Positions 26,121 through 34,634 of a DNA stretch of 64,000 bases are shown piece after piece (the stretch's first letter is position 1; each line of letters begins with the position of its first letter). Under the pieces are notes generated by a model. It did no database searches and was not told where the DNA came from. It worked only from the letters and a program-made list of their open reading frames with translations. The position numbers and the translations under genes were made by a program. The stretch is from assembly GCF_001519075.1 (NCBI RefSeq), contig NZ_KQ954246.1:682001-746000 (forward strand), written 5' to 3'. This DNA comes from Novosphingobium fuchskuhlense. Lineage in GTDB: Bacteria > Pseudomonadota > Alphaproteobacteria > Sphingomonadales > Sphingomonadaceae.

Positions 26121-28403
26121 TCAAGCCGCCTTCACAAAGCTGTCAATCACCCGCTTCCGATCGCCGGTCTCGAAGTCGATCTCCAGCTTGTTGCCTTCCT
26201 GCGCCGCGACCGTGCCGTAGCCGAACTTGTCGTGGAACACGCGGGTGCCGACGGTGATGTCGGTGCGGGGTTTGGCGGCGAAGCTGGCGGCGCTGCGGCT
26301 GGGTTCGGCGATGCGTTTGGGGGCGGGGTCATAGGTGGTGGCGGCGGCGCGCTGCCAGCCGGGGCCGCGTGATTGGTTGCGCGCGGGGTTCACGCTGGCG
26401 ACGTGCGCGAAGGGGTCGGAGTGTTCGGACCACTGCGCGCGCCAGAGGGAGGCACCGCCGCTCATCGTGGTTTCTTCCTCGATGTGATCGGCGGGGAGTT
26501 CGCCGACGAAGCGGCTGGGGATCGAGCTGGTCCACTGGCCGTAGATGCGGCGGTTGGCGGCGTGGAGGATGGTGCAGCGTTTGCGCGCGCGGGTGATCGC
26601 GACGTAGGCGAGGCGGCGTTCTTCCTCCAAGGAGGCGAGGCCGCCTTCATCGAGCGCGCGCTGCGAGGGGAATACGCCTTCCTCCCAGCCGGGGAGGAAC
26701 ACGTTGTCGAATTCCAGCCCCTTGGCGGCGTGGATGGTCATCACGGTGACTTTCTCGGTATCCGCCGCCGCGTCGTTGTCCATGACGAGGCTGACGTGTT
26801 CGAGGAAGTCCCCCAGCGTCTCGTACTCCTCCATCGCGCGGGCGAGTTCGACGAGGTTTTCGAGGCGGCCTGAGGCTTCGGTGCTCTTTTCGGCCTGCAG
26901 CGCGGCGGTGTAGCCGCTTTCGTCGAGCACGGTGCGCAGGAGTTCGGCGGGGACGAGCGTTGCCATGGCATCGCGCCAGCCGATGAAACTGCGCATCAGG
27001 CTGGCAAGCGTGGCGCGGGCGCGGGCCGGGAGTTCGTCGGTATCGCACAGCTCGATCGCGGCGGCGGCGAGAGGGATATTGCGGGCGCGGGCGTGGCGGT
27101 GGAGCTTCTCCAGCGTCTTGTCACCGAGGCCGCGCTTGGGGGCGTTGTAGATGCGCTCGAACGCCAGGTCGTCCTGCGGGGAGGCGATGACGCGCAAGTA
27201 CGCGAGCGCGTCGCGGATTTCGGCGCGTTCGTAGAAGCGGAAGCCGCCGACGATCTTGTAGGACAGGCCGATCTGGATGAAGCGGTCTTCGAATTCGCGC
27301 GTCTGGAACGAGGCGCGCACGAGGATGGCGATGCGGTCCAAGGGCGCGCCTTCGCGTTCGAGGCGCTCGATCTCCTCACCCACGCGGCGGGCTTCCTCAG
27401 GGCCATCCCACACGCCGATGACGCGGACCTTGTCGCCGCCATTGACCTCGGTCCACAGGTTCTTGCCGAGGCGCTGGCTGTTTTCCGCGATGACCCCGCC
27501 AGCCGCCGCCAGAATGTGCGGGGTGGAGCGGTAGTTCTGCTCCAGCCGGATCACCTTGGCGCCGGGAAAATCCTTTTCGAAGCGCAGGATATTGGCGACT
27601 TCTGCGCCGCGCCATGAGTAGATCGACTGGTCATCGTCGCCCACCACGCAGATGTTCTTGCGCCCTTGCGCGAGGAGGCGGAGCCAGAGGTACTGGACGG
27701 CGTTGGTGTCCTGATACTCGTCCACCATCACGTATTTGAAGCGGCTCTGCCAGCTTTCGAGCACTTCGCGGTGGGCCTTGAAGATGGTGAGCATGTGGAG
27801 CGTGAGATCGCCGAAATCGCAGGCGTTGAGCGCGCGCAGGCGGTCCTGATAGAGGGCGTAGAACTTCGCGCCCTTGCCATTGGCGTAAGCCTCGTTGTCG
27901 AGCGCGTCGAGGTCCCTTGGGCCGAGGCCGCGGTTCTTCCAGCGATCGATCAGGCCAGCCAATTGGCGCGGAGGCCAACGTTTGTCGTCGATGCCTTCAG
28001 CCTGGATGAGCTGCTTCAGGAGGCGCAGCTGGTCGTCGGTGTCGATGATCGTGAAGGTCGATTGCAGGCCGACCAGTTCGGCATGGCGGCGCAGCATTTT
28101 CGCGGCGACCGAGTGGAACGTGCCGAGCCAGGGCATCCCCTCGACCGAAGGGCCGATCAGTTGGCCGACCCGCTCGCGCATTTCGCGCGCGGCCTTGTTG
28201 GTGAAGGTGACGCAGAGGATTTCCGATGGCCACGCCAGGCGGGCGCGCAGCAGGTGGGCGAGGCGCGCGGTGAGCGCAGCGGTTTTCCCCGTGCCCGCGC
28301 CTGCAAGCATGAGCACGGGGCCCTCCGTTGTCAGCACGGCCTCGCGCTGCGGGGGATTGAGGCCATCAAGCCAGCTGGAATCGGGTGCGGTTACGAGAGT
28401 CAC
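26121..28403 (-). CDS. uvrD: ATP-dependent DNA helicase II UvrD/PcrA type
   Basis: A 760-residue SF1A helicase with all motifs: GLNPPQREAV (Q motif), Walker A AGAGTGKTAAL near residues 34-41, DEYQDTN, GDDDQSIYSWRGA, QNYRS, TIHAAKGLEFDNVFLPG and VAITRARKR. A Tudor-like C-terminal domain (GTRVFHDKFGYGTV) completes the UvrD layout. It unwinds DNA 3'-5' in nucleotide excision and mismatch repair. The start is uncertain. A TTG lies 12 codons upstream, but that TTG is the first part of a good -35 box. I prefer GTG at 28403, where the promoter predicts the transcript begins. Confidence 0.93.
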   Translation of the reverse strand: MTLVTAPDSSWLDGLNPPQREAVLTTEGPVLMLAGAGTGKTAALTARLAHLLRARLAWPSEILCVTFTNKAAREMRERVGQLIGPSVEGMPWLGTFHSVAAKMLRRHAELVGLQSTFTIIDTDDQLRLLKQLIQAEGIDDKRWPPRQLAGLIDRWKNRGLGPRDLDALDNEAYANGKGAKFYALYQDRLRALNACDFGDLTLHMLTIFKAHREVLESWQSRFKYVMVDEYQDTNAVQYLWLRLLAQGRKNICVVGDDDQSIYSWRGAEVANILRFEKDFPGAKVIRLEQNYRSTPHILAAAGGVIAENSQRLGKNLWTEVNGGDKVRVIGVWDGPEEARRVGEEIERLEREGAPLDRIAILVRASFQTREFEDRFIQIGLSYKIVGGFRFYERAEIRDALAYLRVIASPQDDLAFERIYNAPKRGLGDKTLEKLHRHARARNIPLAAAAIELCDTDELPARARATLASLMRSFIGWRDAMATLVPAELLRTVLDESGYTAALQAEKSTEASGRLENLVELARAMEEYETLGDFLEHVSLVMDNDAAADTEKVTVMTIHAAKGLEFDNVFLPGWEEGVFPSQRALDEGGLASLEEERRLAYVAITRARKRCTILHAANRRIYGQWTSSIPSRFVGELPADHIEEETTMSGGASLWRAQWSEHSDPFAHVASVNPARNQSRGPGWQRAAATTYDPAPKRIAEPSRSAASFAAKPRTDITVGTRVFHDKFGYGTVAAQEGNKLEIDFETGDRKRVIDSFVKAA

Positions 28404-28410
28404 ACCGGAA

Positions 28411-28439
28411 CAAGTAGGGAACTTTGCGGTCCGACGCAA
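28411..28439 (-). promoter_or_regulatory. Sigma-70-type promoter directly before uvrD; transcript probably leaderless
   Basis: On the minus strand TTGCGT (28434-28439), a 17-base spacer and TACTTG (28411-28416) are followed by 7 bases and then the GTG at 28403. The predicted transcription start coincides with the start codon, and no ribosome binding site precedes it. Confidence 0.5.
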
Positions 28440-28466
28440 CCGCGCAGCGGCGACTTTCCAGCGGCT

Positions 28467-29885
28467 TCAGAACTCCGCCCAATCGCCGTCCGGTGCCGTC
28501 TTCAGCGCAAGATTGCCGGTGACGGGAAGCGGCGCAGCCTTGCGCACCGCGCGGTGCATGGGCGCAGGTGAGGGCGCAGTGGCCGGCGCAGGAGAGGCGA
28601 GGGCCGGACGTGCGACCTGGTCAACCGCGAAACGCTGCATCTGGCTGCTGAGCTGCTGCGCCACGTCCGCCAGCGTGCGCGATGCAGCGGTGCTTTGCTC
28701 GACCATCGCGGCGTTTTGCTGGGTCATCCGATCGAGTTCGCCGACGGTGATGGCGACTTCGGCGAGCATGGCGGACTGGCGCTCCGCGCTTTCGGAGATG
28801 CCCTCCACCAGCGCGCTGACACCGCCGACGCGCCCGACGATCTGGTTCAGGACCGCGCCCGTTTCACCGACGAGCGCGACGCCGCGATCAACCTCGGTGC
28901 CGGAGGCAGCGATGAGCTGGCCGATCTCGCGTGCGGCATCGGCGCTCCGTTGGGCCAGCGCGCGAACTTCGGTGGCGACGACTGCGAAGCCCTTGCCGGC
29001 GTCGCCCGCACGCGCCGCCTCGACTCCGGCGTTGAGCGCGAGGAGATTGGTCTGGAACGCGATCCCGTCGATCACGTTGACGATCTGCGCGACGCCTTGC
29101 GAGGATTGCTGGATTGCCTGCATCGCGTCGACCGCGCGGGCGACGACGCTGCCGCCGCTTTCCGCCTCACCGTGCGCTTCGGAAACGGCGCGGTTGATTT
29201 CGGCGGCGCGGGCCGCGCTTTCGCGCACCAGCGTGGTGACCTGCTGCATCGCGGCGCTGGCTTCCTCGAGCCGGGCCGCTTGCGCTTCGGTGCGGGAGGA
29301 AAGATCAGCGGAGGCGGTGCGGATTTCCGCTGCTCCGGTATCGATGGCGCGGGCCGAGCCCGTCACCTGGCTCATGGCATCGGCCAGCTGCGCCAGCGCC
29401 GCGTTGAAATCGCTGCGCAGAGCCTCGGATTCGCCGGGAAAGGGCGTGGTGATGCGATAGGCGAGGTTGCCGCGCGCGAGTTCGTTCATTGCGGTGCTGA
29501 GTTGCCCGACCATGACGTCGCGCTCGGCCGAGGTGAGGCGCAGCGCCACGGCCTGATCGCGGAACACGCCCATCGCGCGGCTGAGCCTGCCGACACAATC
29601 CTGATAGTCGGTCCGTTCGATCACGCTGTCGAGATCGCCCGCAGCAAGCGCCTCGGTGCGCAGCACGGTGCCGACATAGGGATCGCAGATGCGCCGCCGG
29701 GCGACGCGCACGGTGATGACCGTTAGCACCAGCGCTGCGGCCGAGAGCAGCAGCACGAACGGGCCAGCCCCACCGAGCGCAAGCAGCGTGGCGAGGATGG
29801 ACAGGGTGACGAGACCGACGTGGACGCCGAGCAGGGCATCGAACTTCTGCCGGATCGGTGCACGTTTTTCGAACCATTCAAGCAT
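28467..29885 (-). CDS. Methyl-accepting chemotaxis protein without a periplasmic domain (copy 1)
   Basis: Two hydrophobic segments lie close together near residues 20-60, separated by only a few residues, so there is no extracytoplasmic sensor. A HAMP-like region (ICDPYVGTVLRTEALAAGDLDS) and coiled coil lead to the signalling hairpin tip VIDGIAFQTNLLALNAGVEA and FAVVATEVRALAQRSA, which binds CheW and CheA. A Pro/Ala linker ends in DGDWAEF, resembling the CheR-binding xWxxF pentapeptide of chemoreceptors. The ligand is probably cytoplasmic or relayed. It lies downstream of a paralogue on the same strand. Confidence 0.92.
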   Translation of the reverse strand: MLEWFEKRAPIRQKFDALLGVHVGLVTLSILATLLALGGAGPFVLLLSAAALVLTVITVRVARRRICDPYVGTVLRTEALAAGDLDSVIERTDYQDCVGRLSRAMGVFRDQAVALRLTSAERDVMVGQLSTAMNELARGNLAYRITTPFPGESEALRSDFNAALAQLADAMSQVTGSARAIDTGAAEIRTASADLSSRTEAQAARLEEASAAMQQVTTLVRESAARAAEINRAVSEAHGEAESGGSVVARAVDAMQAIQQSSQGVAQIVNVIDGIAFQTNLLALNAGVEAARAGDAGKGFAVVATEVRALAQRSADAAREIGQLIAASGTEVDRGVALVGETGAVLNQIVGRVGGVSALVEGISESAERQSAMLAEVAITVGELDRMTQQNAAMVEQSTAASRTLADVAQQLSSQMQRFAVDQVARPALASPAPATAPSPAPMHRAVRKAAPLPVTGNLALKTAPDGDWAEF

Positions 29886-29993
29886 AGGGAGTCTATCCTG
29901 CTGCGATGCCCTGCTACCTAGCGGGAAGGACTTGACGAAACCGCTCCACTTGACAACGCGCTTGACCGCAGGCGCTGGTTTACCGTGTGTTCA

Positions 29994-31394
29994 TCAGAAC
30001 TCGGCCCATTCGGTATCCGGCTGCGGCTTGAGCGCCAGCGCGCCGCTGGTGCGGAGCGCGCGGGCTGCCGGCGCGAGTTGCGGCGGGGGAGGAGCAGGGC
30101 GGTGCGGCGCGAGGGTGGCCACCTTGCCGGTATCGAAACGGGCCGTCTGCGTGGTAAGCTGCTGCGCGACGCCGGCCAGCGTGCGGGCCGCGGCGGTGCT
30201 TTCCTCCACCATCGCGGCGTTCTGCTGGGTCATGCGATCAAGCTCGCCAACCGTGCCGGCAACGTCGGCGAGCATGGCGGACTGGCGCTGGGCGCTTTCG
30301 GAAATGCCTTCGATCAGCACGCTGACTTCGCCCACGCGCCCGACGATCTGGCGCAGGACCTCGCCGGTTTCGCCCACGAGCGCGACGCCGCGCTCGACCT
30401 GGCTGGTCGAGGTGGTGATGAGCTGGCCGATCTCGCGCGCCGCATCAGCCGACCGCTGGGCGAGCGCGCGCACTTCGGTGGCGACGACGGCGAAACCGCG
30501 GCCAGCCTCGCCGGCGCGGGCGGCCTCGACCCCTGCATTGAGGGCGAGGAGGTTGGTCTGGAAAGCGATGCCATCGATCACGCTGATGATCTGGGCGACT
30601 TCCTGCGAGGAGCGCTGGATCGCATTCATCGCCTCGACCGCGCGGACGACGACAGAATCGCCGCTGGCGGCCTCGCCGCGCGCCTCGGAAACGGCGCGGG
30701 TGATCTCGGCCGCGCGCCCGGCGCTTTCGCCGACAAGGGCGGTAACCTGCTGCATGGCGGCGCTGGCTTCCTCGAGCCGGGCGGCCTGCTGTTCGGTGCG
30801 GGCGGCAAGATCATCCGAGGCAGCGCGGATCTCTGCGGCACCGGTGTCGATCGAGCCGGCAGAGGAGGTTACTTCCCCCATGGCGCCGGCGAGCGTGCCG
30901 AGCGCCGCGTTGAAATCCTCGCGCAGGCGTTCGGTCTCGCCCGGGAAGGGCTTGGTGATCCGGTAGGCAAGGTTGCCGCGCGCCAGCTCGCCCATCGCGC
31001 GGGTCAGTTCGCCCGAGACGATCTCGCGCTCCACGCGGGTTGCCTCACGCAAGGCGACGGCCTGATCGCGGAACACGCCGAGCGCGCGGGAGAGGCGGCC
31101 GACGCAATCACCGTAATCGGTGTGGCCGATCGGGCTGTCGAGATCGCCGGCGGCGAGCGCTTCGGTGCGGACGACGGTTGCGACATAGGGATCGCAGATC
31201 ATCCGGCGCGTTTGCAGGACAAACACGGCGGTGAGGGCGAGAGCGGCAGCGGGCGCGAGGAAAGCCGCCGCCCCGAAGCCGGCGAGCGCGAGGGCGGTGC
31301 CGAGGCCGGCCGTGCCGACGAAAGCGAGATGTACCCAGAACATGGCCATGAACTTGGCGCGGATCGGCGCCTGCCTTTCAAACCAGTTGCTCAT
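29994..31394 (-). CDS. Methyl-accepting chemotaxis protein without a periplasmic domain (copy 2)
   Basis: This 466-residue receptor is closely similar to the next gene downstream across its length: both start with WFE(K/R)(R/Q)APIR(Q/A)KF, carry a two-helix membrane anchor, ICDPYVxTVxRTEALAAGDLDS, and the tip VIDGIAFQTNLLALNAGVEA. It ends DTEWAEF, the same CheR-tether-like tail. The two differ mainly in the membrane anchor and the Pro/Ala linker. The ATG at 31394 follows GGAGAG; an in-frame TTG three codons earlier is less likely. The pair looks like a tandem duplication. No other chemotaxis genes are in the window. Confidence 0.92.
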   Translation of the reverse strand: MSNWFERQAPIRAKFMAMFWVHLAFVGTAGLGTALALAGFGAAAFLAPAAALALTAVFVLQTRRMICDPYVATVVRTEALAAGDLDSPIGHTDYGDCVGRLSRALGVFRDQAVALREATRVEREIVSGELTRAMGELARGNLAYRITKPFPGETERLREDFNAALGTLAGAMGEVTSSAGSIDTGAAEIRAASDDLAARTEQQAARLEEASAAMQQVTALVGESAGRAAEITRAVSEARGEAASGDSVVVRAVEAMNAIQRSSQEVAQIISVIDGIAFQTNLLALNAGVEAARAGEAGRGFAVVATEVRALAQRSADAAREIGQLITTSTSQVERGVALVGETGEVLRQIVGRVGEVSVLIEGISESAQRQSAMLADVAGTVGELDRMTQQNAAMVEESTAAARTLAGVAQQLTTQTARFDTGKVATLAPHRPAPPPPQLAPAARALRTSGALALKPQPDTEWAEF

Positions 31395-31543
31395 GGTCGC
31401 CAAACTCTCCCAGCCGATCGTGGATCCGACGCGGACCTCTAGGCCGGGGTGATTGACGATGTGGGAAACGATGGCATAGCGGCACGTGCTGGGAAGGGCC
31501 TTAGAACTAGGTTAACCTTTCAGCGCGGGGGATCAGCAAGGCC

Positions 31544-32809
31544 ATGGCCGCTTCGAAAAATCCGTTCGTGGTCCATGCGCGCGTGCTCATGGCCAGCCTC
31601 GTCGGCACGGCGGTCGAGTTTTATGATTTCTACATCTTCGGCACCGCTGCCGCGCTGGTGATCGGGCCGCTGTTCTTTCCCGCCGAAAGCCAGGCGGCAC
31701 AGACGCTGCTGGCGCTGATGACCTTTGGAATTGCCTTTTTTGCCAGACCTGTAGGCGCAGTGGCGTTCGGGCATTTCGGAGACAGGGTGGGCCGCAAATC
31801 GACGCTGGTGGCGAGCCTGCTGCTGATGGGCATCTCCACGTTTCTGGTCGCGTTCCTGCCCGGTTACGCGGTTGCGGGCTGGGTGGCGCCTGCGCTGCTG
31901 TGCCTGCTGCGCTTTGGCCAGGGCTTTGGTCTGGGCGGCGAATGGGGCGGTGCCTCGCTGCTCGCGGTAGAGAATGCACCAAAGGGCATGGAGGCCCGTT
32001 TCGGCATTGCCGCCCCGTTGGGTGCGCCGCTGGGGTTCCTGTTCGCCAACGGGCTTTTCCTGGTGCTGGGCCTCACGCTCAGCGAATCGGACTTCCTGAG
32101 CTGGGGCTGGCGCGTGCCGTTCCTGGCGAGTTCGCTGCTGGTGATCCTGGGGCTGTGGATCCGCCTCAGCATTGGCGAGACCCCGGCGTTCAAGGCGGCG
32201 CTCCATGCCGCGCCGCCGCCGCGCGTACCGCTGGGCACGCTGCTGGCCGAGTATCCCGGCGCGGTGCTGGCGGGAACGATGGGGGTGATCGCGTGCTTTG
32301 CGCTGTTCTACCTCGCGACGACTTTCGCGCTTTCCTTCGCGACGACCAAGCTGGGCTACCCACGCGAGACGGTGCTGGCGATCCAGCTGGGCGCAGACGT
32401 GGTGTTTGCCATCGGCATCGTGGTTTCGGGCTGGTGGTCCGATGCCGCAAGCCCGCGCACAGTGATGGCGGTAGGCGCAGGGCTCACCGCGCTGGTCGGC
32501 TTCGTGTTTGGCGCGGGGCTGGCGGCGGGATCGCTGCTCGTGCTGTTCCTGACCCTCTCGGCCGCGCTGTTCGTGATGGGGCTATGCTATGGCCCGATCG
32601 GCGCGTGGCTGCCTTCGCTCTATCCGGTTTCGGTGCGCTACACCGGGATATCGCTGGCGTTCAACATGGGCGGGATCGTGGGCGGCGCGCTGGCACCGCT
32701 GGGCGCGGCGTGGCTGGCGACCCATGGCGGGGTGATCTGGACCGGCCTTGTGCTGACGGTTGCCGGGTTGGTGACGCTGGTTGGCGTGCTGGCGGCGCCG
32801 CGAGGGTAA
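31544..32809 (+). CDS. MFS transporter, metabolite:H+ symporter (MHS) family
   Basis: The N-terminus (VHARVLMASLVGTAVEFYDFYIFG) is the MHS-family first helix with the conserved ExxDFY-like motif seen in ShiA, ProP and KgtP. GHFGDRVGRKSTL is the MFS loop 2-3 motif, and RFGQGFGLGGEWGGASLL another MHS marker. Twelve hydrophobic segments are apparent in 421 residues. Members import small organic acids or osmolytes with protons; the substrate cannot be assigned. Its 3' end runs into a dispersed repeat and a convergent rsmD gene. Confidence 0.92.
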   Translation: MAASKNPFVVHARVLMASLVGTAVEFYDFYIFGTAAALVIGPLFFPAESQAAQTLLALMTFGIAFFARPVGAVAFGHFGDRVGRKSTLVASLLLMGISTFLVAFLPGYAVAGWVAPALLCLLRFGQGFGLGGEWGGASLLAVENAPKGMEARFGIAAPLGAPLGFLFANGLFLVLGLTLSESDFLSWGWRVPFLASSLLVILGLWIRLSIGETPAFKAALHAAPPPRVPLGTLLAEYPGAVLAGTMGVIACFALFYLATTFALSFATTKLGYPRETVLAIQLGADVVFAIGIVVSGWWSDAASPRTVMAVGAGLTALVGFVFGAGLAAGSLLVLFLTLSAALFVMGLCYGPIGAWLPSLYPVSVRYTGISLAFNMGGIVGGALAPLGAAWLATHGGVIWTGLVLTVAGLVTLVGVLAAPRG

Positions 32810-32816
32810 TTGCCGC

Positions 32817-32874
32817 TCCGACCTGCCGGCGGCAGGCCACCTCCCCATTCGAGCTGCGCAAAACCGGGGAGGAT
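32817..32874. repeat. Dispersed intergenic hairpin repeat, copy B
   Basis: CCTGCCGGCGGCAGG is a perfect palindrome (32822-32836), followed by CCACCTCCCCATTC and, after a short spacer, CCGGGGAGGATC. The CCTCCCC (32840-32846) and GGGGAGG (32866-32872) ends pair. It fills the gap between the convergent MHS transporter and rsmD and may stop transcription from both sides. Confidence 0.72.
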
Positions 32875-33422
32875 CAGGAACCCACCCGCATCAGCGTGAG
32901 CCGCGCCTTGCCGACCTTGCGCTCCGCATCCATTTCCAGCGCGCGCACCCCGGCGGGTTCATCGGCGTGGGTTTCGAGGCTGACCCAGGTGCCCGGGCCG
33001 ATCCAGCCGAGCCGCAGCAGGCGGTCTATGGCGACCGCGCCCGCGCCAGAGCCATATGGCGGATCGAGCATCACCACATCGAGCGGCGCGGGCGCAGGGC
33101 CGAGCGCGAGGACCGAGGCCGCGCGTACGTCGCACTGCGCCTGCGCCTGGAGCGCGGCGATATTGGCGCGCAGCGCGCGGATCGCGGCGGCGTCCTGCTC
33201 CACGAACAGGGCCTTGGCCGCCCCGCGCGAGAGCGCCTCGAGGCCGAGCGCGCCGGAGCCGGCGAAGAGATCCGCCACGGCGAGCTCCTCCCAGCTGCCG
33301 AGGCGGCTGGTGAGCATCGAGAACAACGTCTCGCGCGTGCGATCAGCGGTGGGGCGGGTGGTGTCGCCCGCGGGAGCCTGCAATTTGCGGCCGCGCCACG
33401 TGCCGGCGATGATCCTGAGCAT
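32874..33422 (-). CDS. rsmD: 16S rRNA (guanine-966-N2)-methyltransferase RsmD
   Basis: A 182-residue Rossmann methyltransferase. LRIIAGTWRGRKLQAP after Met and TRPTADRTRETLFSML are RsmD signatures; LFAGSGALGLEALSRGA is the SAM-binding loop and VMLDPPYGSG the catalytic (N/D)PPY motif. It methylates G966 of 16S rRNA in the 30S P-site region. The A of its ATG is the last base of the stop codon of the upstream pseudouridine synthase gene (TGATG), so the two are translationally coupled. The frame is open upstream inside that gene, but this ATG matches family lengths. Confidence 0.94.
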   Translation of the reverse strand: MLRIIAGTWRGRKLQAPAGDTTRPTADRTRETLFSMLTSRLGSWEELAVADLFAGSGALGLEALSRGAAKALFVEQDAAAIRALRANIAALQAQAQCDVRAASVLALGPAPAPLDVVMLDPPYGSGAGAVAIDRLLRLGWIGPGTWVSLETHADEPAGVRALEMDAERKVGKARLTLMRVGS

Positions 33423-34588
33423 CAGCGCTTTGCCCCCGGCTTGCCGCCGCTCTTGCCCGCTGGCCCGGGGCCGCTGCGGCGGGGCGGGCGGCCGCTGGGC
33501 CTGTCTACCAGCTTGCCCGCATCGGGGCTGAGACGGACGCGCTGCGCGCTGGCGCGGCGGGGGCGTTCGGGTTCGCGTTCGGGCACCGGGGCAACCGGCG
33601 CGGGCTTGGGCGCGCGCGGCGGCGCCGCCTTGCCGGCGTGGACGGCCTGCTGCACGCGGGTCGCGTGATCGCCCGCAAGGCCCTTGCGGAAACGCTCGAC
33701 CACAACTTGCGGCACTTCTTCTGCCGCGCCGCGCGGCAGCTCGCCCAGATCGAACGGACCGTAGCGCAGGCGCAGAAGGCGCGAGACTTCGAGCCCGAGA
33801 TGCTCGAGCACGCGGCGCACTTCGCGGTTCTTGCCTTCGGTGAGGGTCAGCTCGATCCACTTGTTGCGGCCCGCGCTGCGTTCGAGATTGGCGTTGATCG
33901 GGCCATAGCGGATGCCCTCGATCTCGATCCCCTGCATCAGCTCGTCAAGCTGGCCCTGCGCCACATCGCCGAACGTGCGCGCGCGGTAGGTGCGCGGGAC
34001 GGCGTTGGCAGGCAGCTCCATCGCGCGCTTCAGCTCGCCATCGTTGGTGAGGAGCAGCAGCCCTTCGGTGTTGATGTCGAGCCGGCCGACCGGCATCACG
34101 CGGCCCGCGCCCTGGGGCAGGGCATTGCGCAGCGCGGTGTAGATCGTGGGGCGGCCGGTGGGATCGCGCTCTGCCGTGATCAGGCCCGAAGGCTTGTGGA
34201 ACATGAACAGGCGTGGCGGTTCGGCCGCGGCGACGGGGTTGCCGTCGACAGTGACACCGCGCAGGTTCCTGAGGATCGTGGCAGGGGTGGTCACGACCTC
34301 GCCATCGAGCGCGATGCGGCCTTCGGTGATGTAGCGCTCAATCTCGCGCCGGCTGGCGACGCCGGCGCGGGCGAGGAGCTTGGCGATGCGGTCGCCCTCG
34401 CGCGGGGTGCCATCATCGGCGGGCGCGCGGGTCTGCGGAACCGCTGGCGCCTTGGGCAGGCGCGGCTTGGGGATCTTGTAGGGAGCAGGCGCTGCCGGGT
34501 TGCGGCGCGAGCCGGTGCCTTTGCCTGAGCCGGTCGGAGCCACGGGCCTTCCCGGGCGGCCGCTCCTGTCTTTGGGGGGGAATGCCAT
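33422..34588 (-). CDS. rluB: 23S rRNA pseudouridine synthase, RsuA/RluB family
   Basis: An N-terminal low-complexity segment (about 60 residues) precedes an S4 RNA-binding domain (RIAKLLARAGVASRREIERY) and the synthase core. The catalytic Asp is in PVGRLDINTEGLLLLTNDGEL, preceded by FMHKPSGLITAERDP. A basic Pro/Arg-rich C-terminal tail of about 110 residues is typical of alphaproteobacterial RluB-like proteins. RluB modifies U2605 of 23S rRNA; the RsuA/RluE/RluF relatives cannot be fully excluded. It is the first gene of a two-gene rRNA-modification operon with rsmD. Confidence 0.88.
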   Translation of the reverse strand: MAFPPKDRSGRPGRPVAPTGSGKGTGSRRNPAAPAPYKIPKPRLPKAPAVPQTRAPADDGTPREGDRIAKLLARAGVASRREIERYITEGRIALDGEVVTTPATILRNLRGVTVDGNPVAAAEPPRLFMFHKPSGLITAERDPTGRPTIYTALRNALPQGAGRVMPVGRLDINTEGLLLLTNDGELKRAMELPANAVPRTYRARTFGDVAQGQLDELMQGIEIEGIRYGPINANLERSAGRNKWIELTLTEGKNREVRRVLEHLGLEVSRLLRLRYGPFDLGELPRGAAEEVPQVVVERFRKGLAGDHATRVQQAVHAGKAAPPRAPKPAPVAPVPEREPERPRRASAQRVRLSPDAGKLVDRPSGRPPRRSGPGPAGKSGGKPGAKR

Positions 34589-34634
34589 CGCTTGCCCTTA
34601 CGCCGGAGCGCGCGCCGCGTCACCCTGCTTCGTG

